The notes below the pieces were generated by a model. The model was not told the origin of the DNA, did no database searches, and saw only the letters and a list, made by a program, of their open reading frames with translations. A stretch of DNA of 64,000 bases from Trichoplax adhaerens (taxonomy: Eukaryota; Placozoa; Uniplacotomia; Trichoplacea; Trichoplacidae), in contig NW_002060955.1 in NCBI RefSeq assembly GCF_000150275.1, positions 1,371,225-1,435,224 on the forward strand, in the 5' to 3' direction. Both the position numbers and the translations under genes were made by a program. Shown in pieces: positions 49,376-62,721 of the stretch. Every line of letters begins with the position of its first letter. Position 1 is the stretch's first letter.

Positions 49376-51049
49376 ATCGAAATTTTATGAGATGAACCTT
49401 ATATACTTATTTTTACAATATAGGAAACGCTACGTAGGCTAACGATATAGAAAATTTCATTTTCATAATGTCGTATATTGAAAGTAGAGTATATAGGGGG
49501 GCAGAAAGCAAGCTTATACCGCGACATTGTACAAAATGATCGAATAAAGCATCTTTTTACCTTCCCATCTATCACAATACAATCACTAGCGACGGCAACA
49601 TGAAAGGTAGTTTAGATTTATTCTATTACTTATTGCATAAATGTAACGTTCTATATTGATTTATAGCACCTTTTGACAATGCAACTGTAGGTATAATTGC
49701 ATAAAGCAGCAATTAAGCTACACTTTTATCAAATTTAAGTGTAGCTGGCATTGCTGGCTACATTAGTAATTCGTAATTTATCTGTAATTTGGATTATCTT
49801 AAAGCATAGATAATGCAAATGCTTTTGCCATACATAGGATCTATAAAAATGAGCTAATGCAAGTCATATTATAGCAGAAGTTATAATCATAATCTATCTA
49901 GGTGATTATTAATTAATCAACCGTTATTGAACGCCTTTGACAGAATTCATGTAACAGTTAATTGATAAACGTCTGTTTATTTGGTTATTTACCAATATAT
50001 CATTTCTAGGTATTTACTGCTAACTAAAATTTGCCTAATAATAGATTCTTCAATGTTATTTTGTTTCACTTCCGATAGTATATCAAACGTATTTGCGCCA
50101 GTAAAAATTGGAATAGCAACAGTGTAAAAACGAATTTGCCTTATTTTTTGTTAGCAACATATCGTGGGTGCGATTCTATCTATACTTCAAGTCGAATACC
50201 CTTGAGGAATAAATACTAATAGCATCGATCGCTATTATGCTTTAATTAAAACTTCTTATGTTCTTAACGCTTGTATAAACGGTAGAAAATCGTTATTAGT
50301 TAGAATTATTTGCACGAATATACTCGTAGCAATAACAATACTAGAATATTTTACATTTAGCTCGTAGTAGTATATTAATTTTCATAAGATTATTCCGACA
50401 CATTAATATATGACTATTACGAAATGGCATTGTCTGAAAAATTTCTCGTCCGATTTTGATAAATAATACTGCTTAGTATTGATTGATAATACCTTTACTT
50501 AGGATTTCATGGATATTTAATAGACAACTACGAATTTTTGAAATAATATGTAAGTGATAATAATTAATTGGTGTTTACTTAGCTAACAGTGTACGTTGAG
50601 ATTTCATTCCTAAATTGATAAGAGCCAGTATTTCAGTTAGAGGAAAGCAGGTAGAAAACTGTCGAGGCTAATAAACCTAATGTAAACCCGTACCAGTAGT
50701 CTTTCTTTTTTACGCTATAAATATTGATTTATAGGCATTAATTTCAGTACATTGATGTTGCTTTCAGCTATGAGCTATGTACTATCTTAATGAATTGTTT
50801 GTTTATTTCATGATTGTAAAATTAATGTGAAATTATAAGTTTAAGTTTGAAAACCTTCGCTTTTACGCTTATTTTTAATTTTCTGAGATCTTCCACAATT
50901 TATTCTGAGAAGAAATAGGTAAACCTGCTATACCAACCGTAAAAACATATCACTCAGTGAATATATATATTATATAGTCAGTGTAAGAAGTTAACAAATA
51001 ATTAGCTAGCAACACTAGTGTATAAATTTATGAACATGATTAAAGGCGG

Positions 51050-51619
51050 TGTCACGGGACGAACCACCGTGAAGAGTAAATGACTAAATTTAGTGTTTAA
51101 CATTATATATGGCGATAATTAATAATGACTTACGGTAAGAACTACAGTAGTTATTATTTTGTTACAGTAAATTATGCTGTATTGTAGTAAGACTTCTCTT
51201 AAGGTAACTAATATTAATTGAATATAGTGTTATGTCTTGTAACGCTTGTGATGAATATCCTGAAGAAATTCAATTATAGACGATACAATATAGATAATTC
51301 TGTGTGTGGACATACTGTAGTCTAATTATCTAGAATCGTTCAGCACATGTCCAAAATTATGAATAATGTCTGTAGTAATTTGGCTATCCAATATGAGCTA
51401 AATTTCTTGAACTGTTATGACTCATGCATGATAGCTGCTAACGAAAGATATTTAAGCTCGGCAGATAGTTGAATAAAAAAAGAGTTGTATAGTTGTTTTA
51501 ACGTAGAAACGAAGGCGTCTAAATTCTTGTGAGGTAGTTAAGGGATACTGAATCCTGGAGACTATATTGATTTAAACACTTGTTTTACGTTATCTTCGTC
51601 ACGAAGCTGGTTTGTGACA
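51050..51619 (+). mobile_element. Solo LTR, 570 bp, with perfect 5-bp target duplication
   Basis: Starts TGTCACGGGACG and ends GTTTGTGACA, so the ends are the inverted pair TGTCAC/GTGACA. The flanks are GGCGG on both sides (51045-51049 and 51620-51624). Inside, TTTAAGCTCGG is followed by GAATAAA (AATAAA at 51472-51477), the expected promoter and polyadenylation region. The minus-strand element at 53922-54507 shares the ends and the TTTAAGCKCG-N10-GAATAAA core. No internal coding region remains, as expected after LTR-LTR recombination. Confidence 0.75.
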
Positions 51620-51624
51620 GGCGG

Positions 51625-53446
51625 TTTTTAAGTAATATATAAATAGTACATTATTATATGTAAATTTAGTATCGGACTTGATACTATGATTTATGAGATT
51701 ATTTCTTTAAGTGATAGTCATATTAAGTATATTCGACGAATACTTACATTTGATACGAACTATCAACGAACATATTTATGAATTGATAAATATTGGCTAG
51801 GTATTTTTAGAACATTTATAATATAATTTAATTAATATTAAGTTCCCATTACCTAGCTATAAATTTCATTAAACTTCAGCAAAATTAAAATTCCTAACTT
51901 ATTCCAGTCATAGGAATTTACTGACTTAGGTTAATCTTGACAATAATCTAAACAATTGCAGTCATCTTACACTATATATGATATTAAACGGAGCAAATCA
52001 GATCGTAGACCAGTTCGTATTCTATTAACAGAAAAGTGATGGCAACAGTTTACTATAATTTTCTTGGAGTAAAGCTAACGTATAGATTTACGTTATGATT
52101 GTGCTTAATGTAATTATCTGTGCTATATGAGCCAGCATGCTAATATATAGATTGTCATGCGAAACTCATCCTTTACCATCTCTCAGAATGGGTGGAAACT
52201 TTTTATATATGTTGCGATAGTAGTTATACTTTACCTGTACACATTAATAACATAGTCTTTCTTAATGTACCTGGAAACGTAAAACTCGAAATAATACCAA
52301 AAAAATTTTAAATTATAACTAAATAGTCAATCCTTGAATGTAGTAATAAATTCACCAATAGCCCAGTAAAACTGCCTTAATACTTTGAAAATAACCCAGT
52401 TAGAAATTTTCTAAAATGTTTGGTCTCTGTTTATGCATTACAGTTAACCGGTTAAATTTTCCTATGGTTATTTCCAACCATCAGACTATTCATTATTAAT
52501 ATTATTGTTTTCTTCTATTATTAGAAAGATAATACGTATCGAATGATCACCCTTTTAACTAATAGATGTAGAAGAAAATCACGCAAAACTTACGAGCTGC
52601 TTTTATTTTTTTGAAATTTTATTCTACTTTCTCATTTTTATTACATTTAGCGCTTTTTTACTATAATGGTAGTTACAACAGCTGGTACATGGGTAAATAT
52701 CTATTGATATTTGATTTGGATGCGAAAAATATATAATAGGAATAATATAATCTTAGTAACATTGTTTGCTAACTAATTACATTTACCGATTCAACGGAGC
52801 CGCTATTTTCGTGATCAGCTGATAATTATTCATTCTTTGCAGGCTATTGCTTCACTGCCGCGGTGACTATTTACTTCCGCGATTGGTCGTTTAGTGTTAA
52901 ATCAAATATTATGATTTACTATCAGTAACTGACATAGACGTAGATTATTAGAGCCAAATACTTATGATTTTATAGCATACTGTGCTTCATTTTATAATCA
53001 TCTACCCCACATTATGCTAAAAATATTTTGTGTGACATCACAATTTTAACGCGTTTATACTTTTAGAAGATCCATTATAATTATTTTGTTGATATAATAT
53101 CGGTTGCTAAAACAAGTAATCGATTATTACTGTTAATTAAAATTAGTCTGAAAGCTAACTGTAAATATTAAGAACATCTTTACGTGGCTTAAACTCTGTA
53201 CTTAACCAGATTTAGATATTTTGTTGAGATAATTTCGTAATAATTTTGGTGGTACGTACTACTATCTACAGGCGAACATTCTATCATTTTACAAGAATAA
53301 ATTAGACCATGCGCTGTAAATAAGATATAGCTGTTCAATATAACACTTAACTTGAGCTAATTCTATTTGCCTAATTAAATCATAACTATGATAACTAATT
53401 TGTGACTATTTATGATAGCAATTTTCGAAGATTCAGCAAAACTAAT
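51625..53446. other. Spacer; no gene recognised
   Basis: AT-rich. Nothing supported beyond a small GC-rich palindromic spot near 52857-52882 (CTGCCGCGGTG). Confidence 0.5.
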
Positions 53447-53921
53447 TGTAATATAACTTAGTATTGTGATTGTAGACTGTTAGCCATGTTTAGTATAATG
53501 TACGGTAGCGTACCTTCTATATTTATCCTAAGAGATATTTGATAGCCATAACTATAGACTGTAGTGGTATAGACTCTATGCTAGAGTTCAGATAGCTGTA
53601 TACAGTAAGGTGTTGAGTTACTAATAAGGTTATAGGTAAAAATAGAACCGTAAATCATATATTAGGATATAGTTAATTCATTGTACTTTTAATTTAACTA
53701 TGTTTAAAATAAGGTAAAAGGTTGTCATGCGGATTGTAGCTGCGAATGCTACGAAAATTATAAAAGCATACAACTTTAGATTATTCTGTTAATTCGTTCT
53801 AGAAGTCTTTAATGATAGTATTCGGCTAGAGTAGAGCTGTAAGTAGTTAATATTTGTATAAGATTCAATAAAGCCCTTATTTTTCTAAAATTTGGAATTT
53901 CTTGATCGGTATATATCACCA
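53447..53921 (+). mobile_element. LTR-like dispersed repeat, copy B
   Basis: 475 bp, alignable with copy A: TGTAATATAACTTAGTATTG at the start, GTAAAAATAGAACCGTAAAT-like middle, GCTACGAAA, and CAATAAAGCCC then TTTGGAATTTCTTGATCGG near the end. Copy A's MITE is absent, as are about 100 bp after the insertion point. Its right edge coincides with the CACCA target site of the neighbouring element. Confidence 0.5.
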
Positions 53922-54507
53922 TGTCACAACCCTCACTTGTGGCAAAGGAAAGTAAAGAACGCTAGTGTAGTTACTTAAAACTTGGGCTATTTCTCCAGCA
54001 CTTTCAGTTCCTATGAGAGAAGTATTTGAGAACTCGATTTCTCGGCTGATCTCCACAGACAACTGACTAATTATTACACTATTCTTCACGATATGAGTCT
54101 TGCCGTTTCTTGAGCAATTACTAACTTTATTCTACAAACGCACGCGCTTAAATAGGTTTCTACAGTGAATTCCAATATTAACGAGTGAGAATTCATACTT
54201 TACAAGTTACATTAATTAGTATAATACTATTACTAAATATGCATGTCGATATTCTCAGACTTAGATAGCTACAAGCTATCAGGTGTTCAGACGCTTAACC
54301 TTCGTCCATATACGGCTCAATTTTTAGAGATTAACACACCTTATAAACCTACAGTAAATTAACTGCTAACAACTTCTATTTCTATCTCATTTCTACCATC
54401 CTATTATCAGCTACGAGCGCATTAAACATAGCACATAACCTTATCTTATCTATTCATAAGCATTCATTAATCAACAGTTACTTAATTAGTAACGGCGTAC
54501 CGTGACA
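53922..54507 (-). mobile_element. Solo LTR, 586 bp, inverted orientation
   Basis: Plus-strand ends TGTCACAACC and CCGTGACA form the TGTCAC/GTGACA inverted pair. Flanks are CACCA (53917-53921) and CACTA (54508-54512), a 5-bp duplication with one change. On the minus strand it reads TGTCACGGTACG... and contains TTTAAGCGCG followed by GAATAAA, matching the element at 51050. It therefore appears to be the same family in the opposite orientation, inserted next to copy B. Confidence 0.65.
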
Positions 54508-54512
54508 CACTA

Positions 54513-55380
54513 ATATCGCAATTTGATTTGAGAAAATTAATTTGATTATTATTCTAGTTCAGCCGGTATTGATAATATGTAGCTAATCAATTCATTTATA
54601 TTTCGTACGATTTGTGTATCCATTTTTTTAATTGTATCTACTTATGCAGCACCTATATAACAATCGAAAATATTAGCTTGAGCAAAAATTTTAAGACTCA
54701 AACATCCTAGCATTTCTGCTTTCAGGTAATGTTAGGCTCACATTTAATATCGAACGCTAAGTCATAATTATCATTATATTTTATGAACTATTATAAATTA
54801 TACTCACGCCCATCAAATCGTATGCTAAAGCTGCTTATAATAGCATAAAGAAAATAGCTAATTTTTCTGAATTGCAAAACACTAACTGAACTACCAATTC
54901 TCACCTAGTGCTTGTTGACACTCCTCGGTCTTAAATTCAGAACTATTATAGCATTGAGATCAAAATTAAAAAAAAGAAACATTATCATCTCCATATTTCA
55001 ATATGCTAATATCCTATTGTTACGTAGCAAAGCACCGTACTTGCTAATTAAATAGATTTTGTTAGTATTTAGCTAATGAATCATATTGGTAAGCGATAAT
55101 TGAAATTGAGAATATTAATGTCTAGATTGCGCAATCTAGACGACAAAAGGCATAATTGTATTTGAAATTAATTAGTAGAGCCTATATACAGTAGATATTA
55201 ATAATGGCGACACGTTAGCACCCGCTACAATAAAAACTATACCAATCTTTTAGAACAGTCTTATCTCTGTGTAACCGAAAGTAGTAAAGAACTACCATAC
55301 AGTAGATCTCCAGGTGTAGTGGAACAAGGCATAAGTAATCTATTAGTTTAGGGTAGTAGTTCGCAACATAAGTTTGTGAC
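54513..55380. other. Spacer; no gene recognised
   Basis: AT-rich 5' flank of the broken GPCR. Nothing supported. Confidence 0.5.
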
Positions 55381-56302
55381 ACCTATGCGACCAGTGATTT
55401 TCAAGTCTACCTTTACTTTTCTATTGCTATCAGTTCTATATGTAATATTGATTTGATAGCCAATAATGTACAACTATATATCTTTATATCAGATAAATAT
55501 TTCGTGAAACAACGTAATATTTTAATGCTAGTTTGTATTGCTTCCAAAGTCTTGTCGAATATTTCTTCGTGTATTTTCACTAATTTGCTCCTAGATAGTA
55601 ATATCAGTCAGACAAAAGGTTTGTTGACTGCGTATCGAATATTTGGAATATTTGTTTACACATCTTATGGAGTATCATTTATGAGCCTATGCTTAACTAT
55701 TATCGACGGATATTTTGCGTTCGTTAAATCTTTTAATATGTTTTATGAAAGGTCTAAGTGGTTGATTATCATAATTATCGAACTACTCATTTGGTCAATA
55801 TCAGTAGTTATGGCTATACCAGAGTTAGTGTTTATGCAAGCTTGAAAAGACACTTTTGATCAACTGATATGCAATTATCCTAATGTAACAGAACAGTATC
55901 AATTTCAGTTTATTTAGAATCATGTTGTTTTCAATAATCTGCTACCGGCGGTCATCGTCATCCTTTATTTACAAATTATAATTTTCTAACGCCATTATAT
56001 AACACCTGGGCTACGGATGCAACCTTTTCAACGTGATATAGCAAGAAAACAAAAATTAATCAAATTCTTGATCAACATCTTAGCATGTTATGCATTTGTG
56101 ACATTTCCCAACTTTGTACTTATATTTGCGATGAGTGTAACAGGAAAAAACCTGAAATAATTGCAAACTAATGGTCTAACGGTACTTGTGCTGATCATAC
56201 TTGCAACGTCTATGATCAGTAATACAACAGTTATTAATCCATTTCTATACTTGAAATTTGATGGAAGTATTCGTATAAGATTTAATAAAACCATTGAATA
56301 AT
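55381..56302 (+). pseudogene. Broken class A GPCR of the local cluster
   Basis: A nearly full-length relative of the gene at 58363. The TM1 region (YLYFSIAISSICNIDLIANN) is readable upstream of 55453 but has no in-frame ATG. Then come SDKYF, TM2-TM4 and the stop at 55843-55845. The same frame continues (ICNYPNVTE) with further in-frame stops near 55916 and 55987 and a TAA within the loop after TM6. The end NPFLYLKFDGSIRIRF is well kept. The DRY motif reads DGY, a change that would normally disrupt receptor coupling. Several independent lesions show it is not a working gene. Confidence 0.85.
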
Positions 56303-58362
56303 AAATTTAATAGAGCAAAAAGAAAGTTAAATAATTGACAGTCACTGACTGAAATGAAATACTCGTACACTCTAGGCACACGATTCTCATCTAGGTACAG
56401 AAGCTTCATCTCAAACAGTTGATTTGTTTATATATTTTAGTGTTAGATTGAAGTTTTCTATCATGATCGATATTATGATAGAAAGCTGAGCTGAAAGCAG
56501 TACGCACCAGTGGTTATTTCTATGATTAATTTGGCTGGCTATTTTTGAGTGAAAATATTATTTACGCGTCTGTCAAATCTGGGTGTAAATTAGTATATTA
56601 TTCTGCATTTTCGTTTTATTTGTAGCATGCACTTATTAAATGCAATTAAGATTGCGACAGCTGGAACACGTGTGCAGGTAAAAATTTTTATTTGTACCAT
56701 TGACGAATACACCACCAATACAAATGATGAGAATAGTATAAGGTAATTTGCATAGAATTTAATACGTATTAAGAGGTAATCAGCTTTGAAATAAATTTCT
56801 ATTTATAAAATCAACTGATAACAGAATTTCATTGTTCTTCCTATACTGCTTTCTAGCTTCCTGAGGCTATTTTAAGCAGAACTTTTAACATTAATTCTTA
56901 TATCGCAGTTGGCTCTTACTCAAAGACCATTGTAAAACTTTTCGTCGTTGTCTGTAATTCAAGGTATACATGTACTTTAATATGCTGCTTTACTTACCGT
57001 ATTTAGCATTAAATTAATTTGCCATGCCAATATTACAGATCGTTATTGATTAAAAATAGCATCGCTACTGACTTTAATTGATAAGAATACCACATAAATA
57101 TTCACTGCGACCTCATTTTATTTTGCCAATTCTTGGTTCATTTACTATCATAATTGTGCTTTATAACTTGGTGATTTATAATTATCAATAAATAATTTTT
57201 GGCTGTTTTGTAGGATCAATACGTAGTAATGTAGCAATAGTAAATGGTGAGATTTTTTCTCTTGAAAATATAACCCCGTTGAAGCGATTTAATATGGTTA
57301 TTATATCATAAAAATTATAATTTGTGACAAGTATGCTAGTATACCAGTTATTATTCGTAAAACTGGTTTCGTTGTTCGAATTAAAAACAATTTCATTCAG
57401 TTAAAAACTATCGTTGTCTACATAAAACAATATTAATATAGTTATATTGCCAGGCAGGGTTATTTTCTTACGTTTACTTTTTAAAATTTTTGGTTTAACT
57501 TTCCTTTGCTCACCTGGATATATCCCTATTTTAGAGATAATAAAGGATGAGTATGTTATTTAAGGTTGTTGATGCCAAGCTGTTCCTCAGCTGAGTCTGT
57601 ATTTTGGTAACTAAGTCCTGAATTTCATTTAAGAAGGTATTTTATCGCGAAAGCAAATAAGTTAAATTGATAATGATTGGCTAGACTAGAGGTGATGAAA
57701 TGTCGTTTACGTTCGAGATTTAGAATTAGCATCTTAATTTAATTGCAGATCCTTACAACATTTGCTTTCTGATCTGTATGCAACACAAGTTTATATCATA
57801 TATTCGGCTAGTCTTCTGATTATTATGAGTCTTAATTGGTTTTAATTCCTTATTGCGCAGATAAATCCTAAAAATGATCACTTAGCGAATAAATTTCTTT
57901 TGGTGTACTATATCAACGTGTAATTCAACAGTTTGTTAAAGACTAATTCGATATATGATAAAAAATAAATCGTAAGATAAAGAGCGTTAACGAAACACAG
58001 GCTGTAATGCGATAATATACTAAATGGAGAACTGGCTTTGCGCTTAATTTTCAAACATGAAACATAATAGACACAAATCTGTTAAAAAACCAATCGCTTG
58101 GATAAATTAGCGTATCATCAAATCAAAGAGCAGAGTTTACATCAGCTACTTTTCGAAAACCAATATCGATTAATGGACCATTAATAAAATTTCTAGATGC
58201 TTTATAGAAATTGTTACATACATATTTAAAAATTTTAAAACTGATATAATTTTCAAAATTTACCGATTAATCGAGACTGTATTTACGTCCTCCTTAGTTT
58301 TGATTGTTATATATCATCAAAACTAAAGCTCTGTAAGTGCCCTCATCGAACAGCACCTAAGC
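56303..58362. other. Spacer upstream of third intact GPCR; no gene recognised
   Basis: AT-rich. Words such as GACAGCTGG and CTTCCTGAGGCT are faintly similar to sequence near 52678 and 46908, possibly old flanking duplication from GPCR amplification. Confidence 0.4.
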
Positions 58363-59316
58363 ATGTCTGCATCTAACACGACCATTAATGTTGTGCAGAT
58401 CTATACATACTTTACTATTGCTATCCACACTGTATCCATTATTAGCGTGGCAGCTAACATTTTACTGTTGTGTGTCTTTGTCTCCGATAAATTTTTTCGT
58501 AAAACAACTTATTATTTAATGATAATTTGTATTCTTTCTGATGTTGCATCGAGTATTTCTTCCGTTATCTCTACTAATTTATTTTTAAATAGTAAAATAA
58601 ATCAGTTACATAATGCAGTCAAAGTATGCCATTTGCATGCTTCAGTTTTTTATATTTCCTACGGAATATCCATTATGAATTTATGCTTAATTGGTATTGA
58701 TCGATATTTTGCTCTCGTTAACCCTCTTAATATGTTTTATAAAATATATAAACGGCAGATAATCATTATCATCGAATTACTCATTTGGATAATAGCCGTA
58801 ATTGTAGTCATACCGAATTTTTGGCTTCTACAACCTGGAAGAGATTATTATGGTCGATTCTTTTGCGATTATCTTAATATGACATTATCAACTTCAGCGT
58901 ACTTGGTATCTTTTTCATTTGTCTTCTACATATTGCCGTCGATGATTATTCTCATCGTTTATTGGCAAATTATAATATTTCAACGAAATTACATACGACC
59001 TAGCCTACAAAAGCAACGATTACAACGTGATTTACAAAATAAACAGAAACTAACCAAATCCCTAATCTGCATCTCTACGTGTTATGTAATAGCTACATTT
59101 CCCTACTTTCTTATTTTATTAGCAATGGGTATAACTGGAAAAAATTTAACTCAGATACAAGGGATTAGTCCAGCCATCTTTGTGCTGAGCATACTTGCAG
59201 CATCCATGGCAAATAATATTAACATTATTAATCCTTTCCTATATTTAAAATTTGATGGGAATATTCGAAAAAGGCTTCATAAAATACTTAAACATCCACA
59301 TGGGAGTGAACGATAA
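58363..59316 (+). CDS. Class A orphan GPCR, 317 aa
   Basis: Intronless receptor, first ATG used, N5 glycosylation sequon. N32 (TM1), D60 (TM2), C89 (TM3), DRY 113-115 (GIDRYFALVNPLN), C168 (loop 2), LP at 191-192 (TM5), FP 246-247 in TM6 in place of WP, NP 290-291 within NPFLYLKFDGNIR (TM7 and helix 8). The third loop begins FQRNYIRPSLQKQR, the cluster motif. A residue other than lysine sits at the opsin position. It is the intact member closest to both broken copies (55381 and 62722), so it probably resembles their parent. Ligand unknown. Confidence 0.92.
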   Translation: MSASNTTINVVQIYTYFTIAIHTVSIISVAANILLLCVFVSDKFFRKTTYYLMIICILSDVASSISSVISTNLFLNSKINQLHNAVKVCHLHASVFYISYGISIMNLCLIGIDRYFALVNPLNMFYKIYKRQIIIIIELLIWIIAVIVVIPNFWLLQPGRDYYGRFFCDYLNMTLSTSAYLVSFSFVFYILPSMIILIVYWQIIIFQRNYIRPSLQKQRLQRDLQNKQKLTKSLICISTCYVIATFPYFLILLAMGITGKNLTQIQGISPAIFVLSILAASMANNINIINPFLYLKFDGNIRKRLHKILKHPHGSER

Positions 59317-59456
59317 ATAATTAAAAGTTGGTATTATTAATGAAAGATCCTTCTGGTTGCTATGTTTAGGTCTCTATAGAATTAAATTTAGTTTTAATTA
59401 GTTGATTTATCGGTAAACTTTGATGTTAATTTTAAGCTACTCAGTACAATTGATAT

Positions 59457-59717
59457 AATGTTGTAATAACTTCCCTTCTAGACTGTAATTACACAGATAA
59501 ACTTCACAACGTCGAGCTACTTTTACTTTATTTCAATTAATTTGAACAACGCGATGTACTCGTAAAAGACTAGAGAAATCATCTACTAACGAGCAATATT
59601 CGTAGTTACAAGTCAAATCATAAAAGTTTAGTCGACCTAACTTATATAGGTAGAAATCTGTCAAGACACAAATACTTAATTTCTACTGTATCATAAACGG
59701 TGTAGTGGCACCGTGAC
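59457..59717 (-). mobile_element. Possible LTR fragment
   Basis: The right edge reads GGCACCGTGACA on plus (TGTCACGGTGCC on minus), like the termini of the two solo LTRs. On the minus strand CTATATAAG and then GAAATAAAG follow within about 220 bp. The other end and a target duplication were not found, so it may be truncated or a chance likeness. Confidence 0.3.
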
Positions 59718-62554
59718 AATATTATATTGTAATTGTCTTTTAATTATTGTTAGCTATGCGGTAGTTATAACCACCAGAGGAATATCATCTAATTGTACTT
59801 AAGTTACTGCACAAAAATGAGAACTGGAGTCGTTTTAATAAATTACTTAATTGCTTTAAGTAAAATTAGCTAGAGCAGGCTTCTGGTTATAATTGCTCAG
59901 TAGCTTTTATTAACAATCTTGTTTTCACTTTGCGTTATTATAATATGCTATCATCGGGAAAGAAATCTTATCCATGCTTTAAATATTAAAATTGAAAATA
60001 AAGTTATTCCTTAACATCTACATATTAATAATGGATACTTCATAACTTTACCATTTACTAGATAAAGCTTAGTGCCTTCTTTTGGGCCACACTTAACTAT
60101 TACATATTTTATTATGATATATAAAGCACTGCAACCCGATAATCTTACTTTCTCAATGTGTTCTATCGCTATAGCGTAAATAATGCAGACTTTCGTGTTA
60201 GATCTCGATAGTTGAAATAATCGGAAGGTTAATGCTTCTTATGTTACTTCACAACATCTTGCACGGTAACCATCTTATTATTACACAGTGATAGTCAGGA
60301 TAAATTATACAGTAGGCTGAAATGAATATTCACTAGAATTCTCTTTATATATTAGTATTGTTCAACCAAACAAGCTTAGCACTTAACATGTAATCATTTT
60401 GATTATCAAGTTGTCTGCTATTTATATAAAAATATCATGGTTATTTATAGAGAACATTGGATCCTAAATTTCGCAATACAAGTTAATTGTAATGGAAATA
60501 TCTACAGCAATTGTTTAGCAACTTTAAAATACTATCAGATTCTGATCGGCATTTAGCATTGTTACCTAATTCAATCGGATATCGTTACAACGTATTAGAT
60601 AGTTCAATGAGAAACTTTGATCATATATTACTAAATCACATCAATTTAAAAGCAACATCAAGATATCTAATCCTTCGCATTTTTCTATATTAAGAAGAAT
60701 ATTCTCTGCTATAGCTTTAAGTCTAAGTTATATTCTTACGATAATTATCTTTAAAATAATGATAAAATAAGAAATATATTTTCTTGTGATTGTCACTTCA
60801 TCACATAAATTAGGTTGTTTTACAGCTACCAAGAACAATATAGCTGCAATTAGAATATCTAAATTATTAACATAAAATTAGTCGCAAACGTTTATTATAT
60901 AATATAAATCCTGTAGTACTAACATATTTAGCGCAAGCTATACATATTTCAAAATCTTGATATAACCATCTCTGTAGAATTGCTACAATACGTACCGTAA
61001 TTATCTCTACAAAGAAACTTACAAAATCTTACAGTTTAACAAACAAGTTTAACTACTCTCGAGCAATCTTGCAATCTTAATCTTAGCTATATTTGGGGCT
61101 ATATTTTCAACGAAGTTATATCAATCTTAATTAAGAAATATTTTATGGTGAGATCTTGTGTCTCTACGTTAATGATAGCATAGATACCAATGATAAATTA
61201 TATAAACTCTAATCTATTGCGATAAATAATTGGCAGCCATACATTACGAAATCCCTCATCGATAAACTTACTAAAATTTAATTTTCATCTATAGATAAAA
61301 CTAGACAATAATTTAATTTTAAGCTAAATTTCGTTTTTCTGATTACTTTTAATTCTTAAGTATCGCATTTTTTACTAAGAAATCGCATATATTTATAAAA
61401 TTAATTGGTGTATCCTTTATATTTCTTTTAATCTTTCATATACTATTTCCTTGATAATTGAAGCTTATTACTCGTACTTGAAAGAAAGTTTAGACAGCTG
61501 CAATGCTGATGTAAAATAAACTAATTTAAATAATGGTCATTAAATGTATATGATCATATATCTGCAGAAAGCTACAAAATAATTAATATACTAATTACGA
61601 TAATAGAATAAATGCTTTGAATAAAGGCCATTTTAAAATTGTTTGATAGTTATTTTTCGTCGAATTTTGAATTTCTAGTAATGACCTAGTTTACCGTTGA
61701 AATTTTAGTATGTTATAGTAGCGTAGATCTTAAATAAGCAGATATCGGTGGAATTGTAAGTAGTGAGTTCAATAAAAAAAGTTGTTTTCAATTACATTAC
61801 AGGACAGTGTGTCTGTTGATTAATAGCATTGTAGAAGAGTGATCCTTGGAAGTTACAGCAGCGTTACTCTATTCTTAATAGGTATTGCTTCAGATTAGGG
61901 TAGTAATCTATAGAACTAACTCATAGGAAGTACTTTACGTTAGACTAGTAAACTTGTTAGCTAGTAGTCTTTAACACTGCTTCTTAATACAGAATGATGA
62001 AATTCACGGAGAAGCAAGCATTGAATTGCATCAGTTTTAAATTAATATCCGGTTTTATCCTTAGATACTTCATTCATTAAAATTGTATAAAATCTAAACT
62101 GCTTGTGATGGCTTTAGTGCAGCTATCAGTTTGCTAATTTGTTTTATCTAAATTTAAATGTAATTCAATAAGGTACTTAATTAATTTCTGATTATAGCGT
62201 AATTTCTTATTAAATTATTGTTACAAAACAGCTTTGCCGCAAGATAACGTAATGCACGATTAATCTGTCGATTCCCTGAACCACGTATCAGGGAGCAGTA
62301 TCTACTCTTTCAGGAACTATTTTCCTATACCAGTAGATTAAAAAAAGACTTAGAAGAATCGTATCTTACGTTAAACATTTATTATAAGAACTAACTTTAT
62401 TATACAATTTATCGCATTTATATACTCTTTTACAGTAGCAAAGACATCTTAGCTAGTAATATTAACGTTGAAACCTGATATTGAATCAAAAGCTAACTTT
62501 ATCTATTGCTACCTAATGAAGACAACAGTATTTACGAACATAGACATCGAATGA
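59718..62554. other. Long AT-rich spacer; no gene recognised
   Basis: No exon or repeat could be supported. The 60-codon frame at 60511-60693 has no family. Fragments near 61660-61800 include an AATAAA but no LTR ends. Confidence 0.45.
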
Positions 62555-62570
62555 CTAACCCTAACCCTAA
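62555..62570. repeat. Short interstitial telomere-type repeat
   Basis: CTAACCCTAACCCTAA is 2.7 units of the animal telomere repeat (TTAGGG on the minus strand). It lies internally about 170 bp before the broken GPCR. Too short to show a former chromosome end; it may mark a repaired break or be chance. Confidence 0.6.
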
Positions 62571-62721
62571 AACAAAATTGTCACATTACAATACGTTCTA
62601 TCACCGAACATTCTACGATAATCTACAATCTACCATAAGTAAATAGCAATCACAGTGATTTGAATTGTAAGAAGATTATTCCCGATTCCCCAATTAAACT
62701 ACTAATTTCAGTAGGCTGTAT

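Noticed and set aside
38191-59316. The receptors as opsins (placopsin-like)
   Set aside because: None of the three intact genes has a lysine at the retinal-binding position six residues before the TM7 NP.
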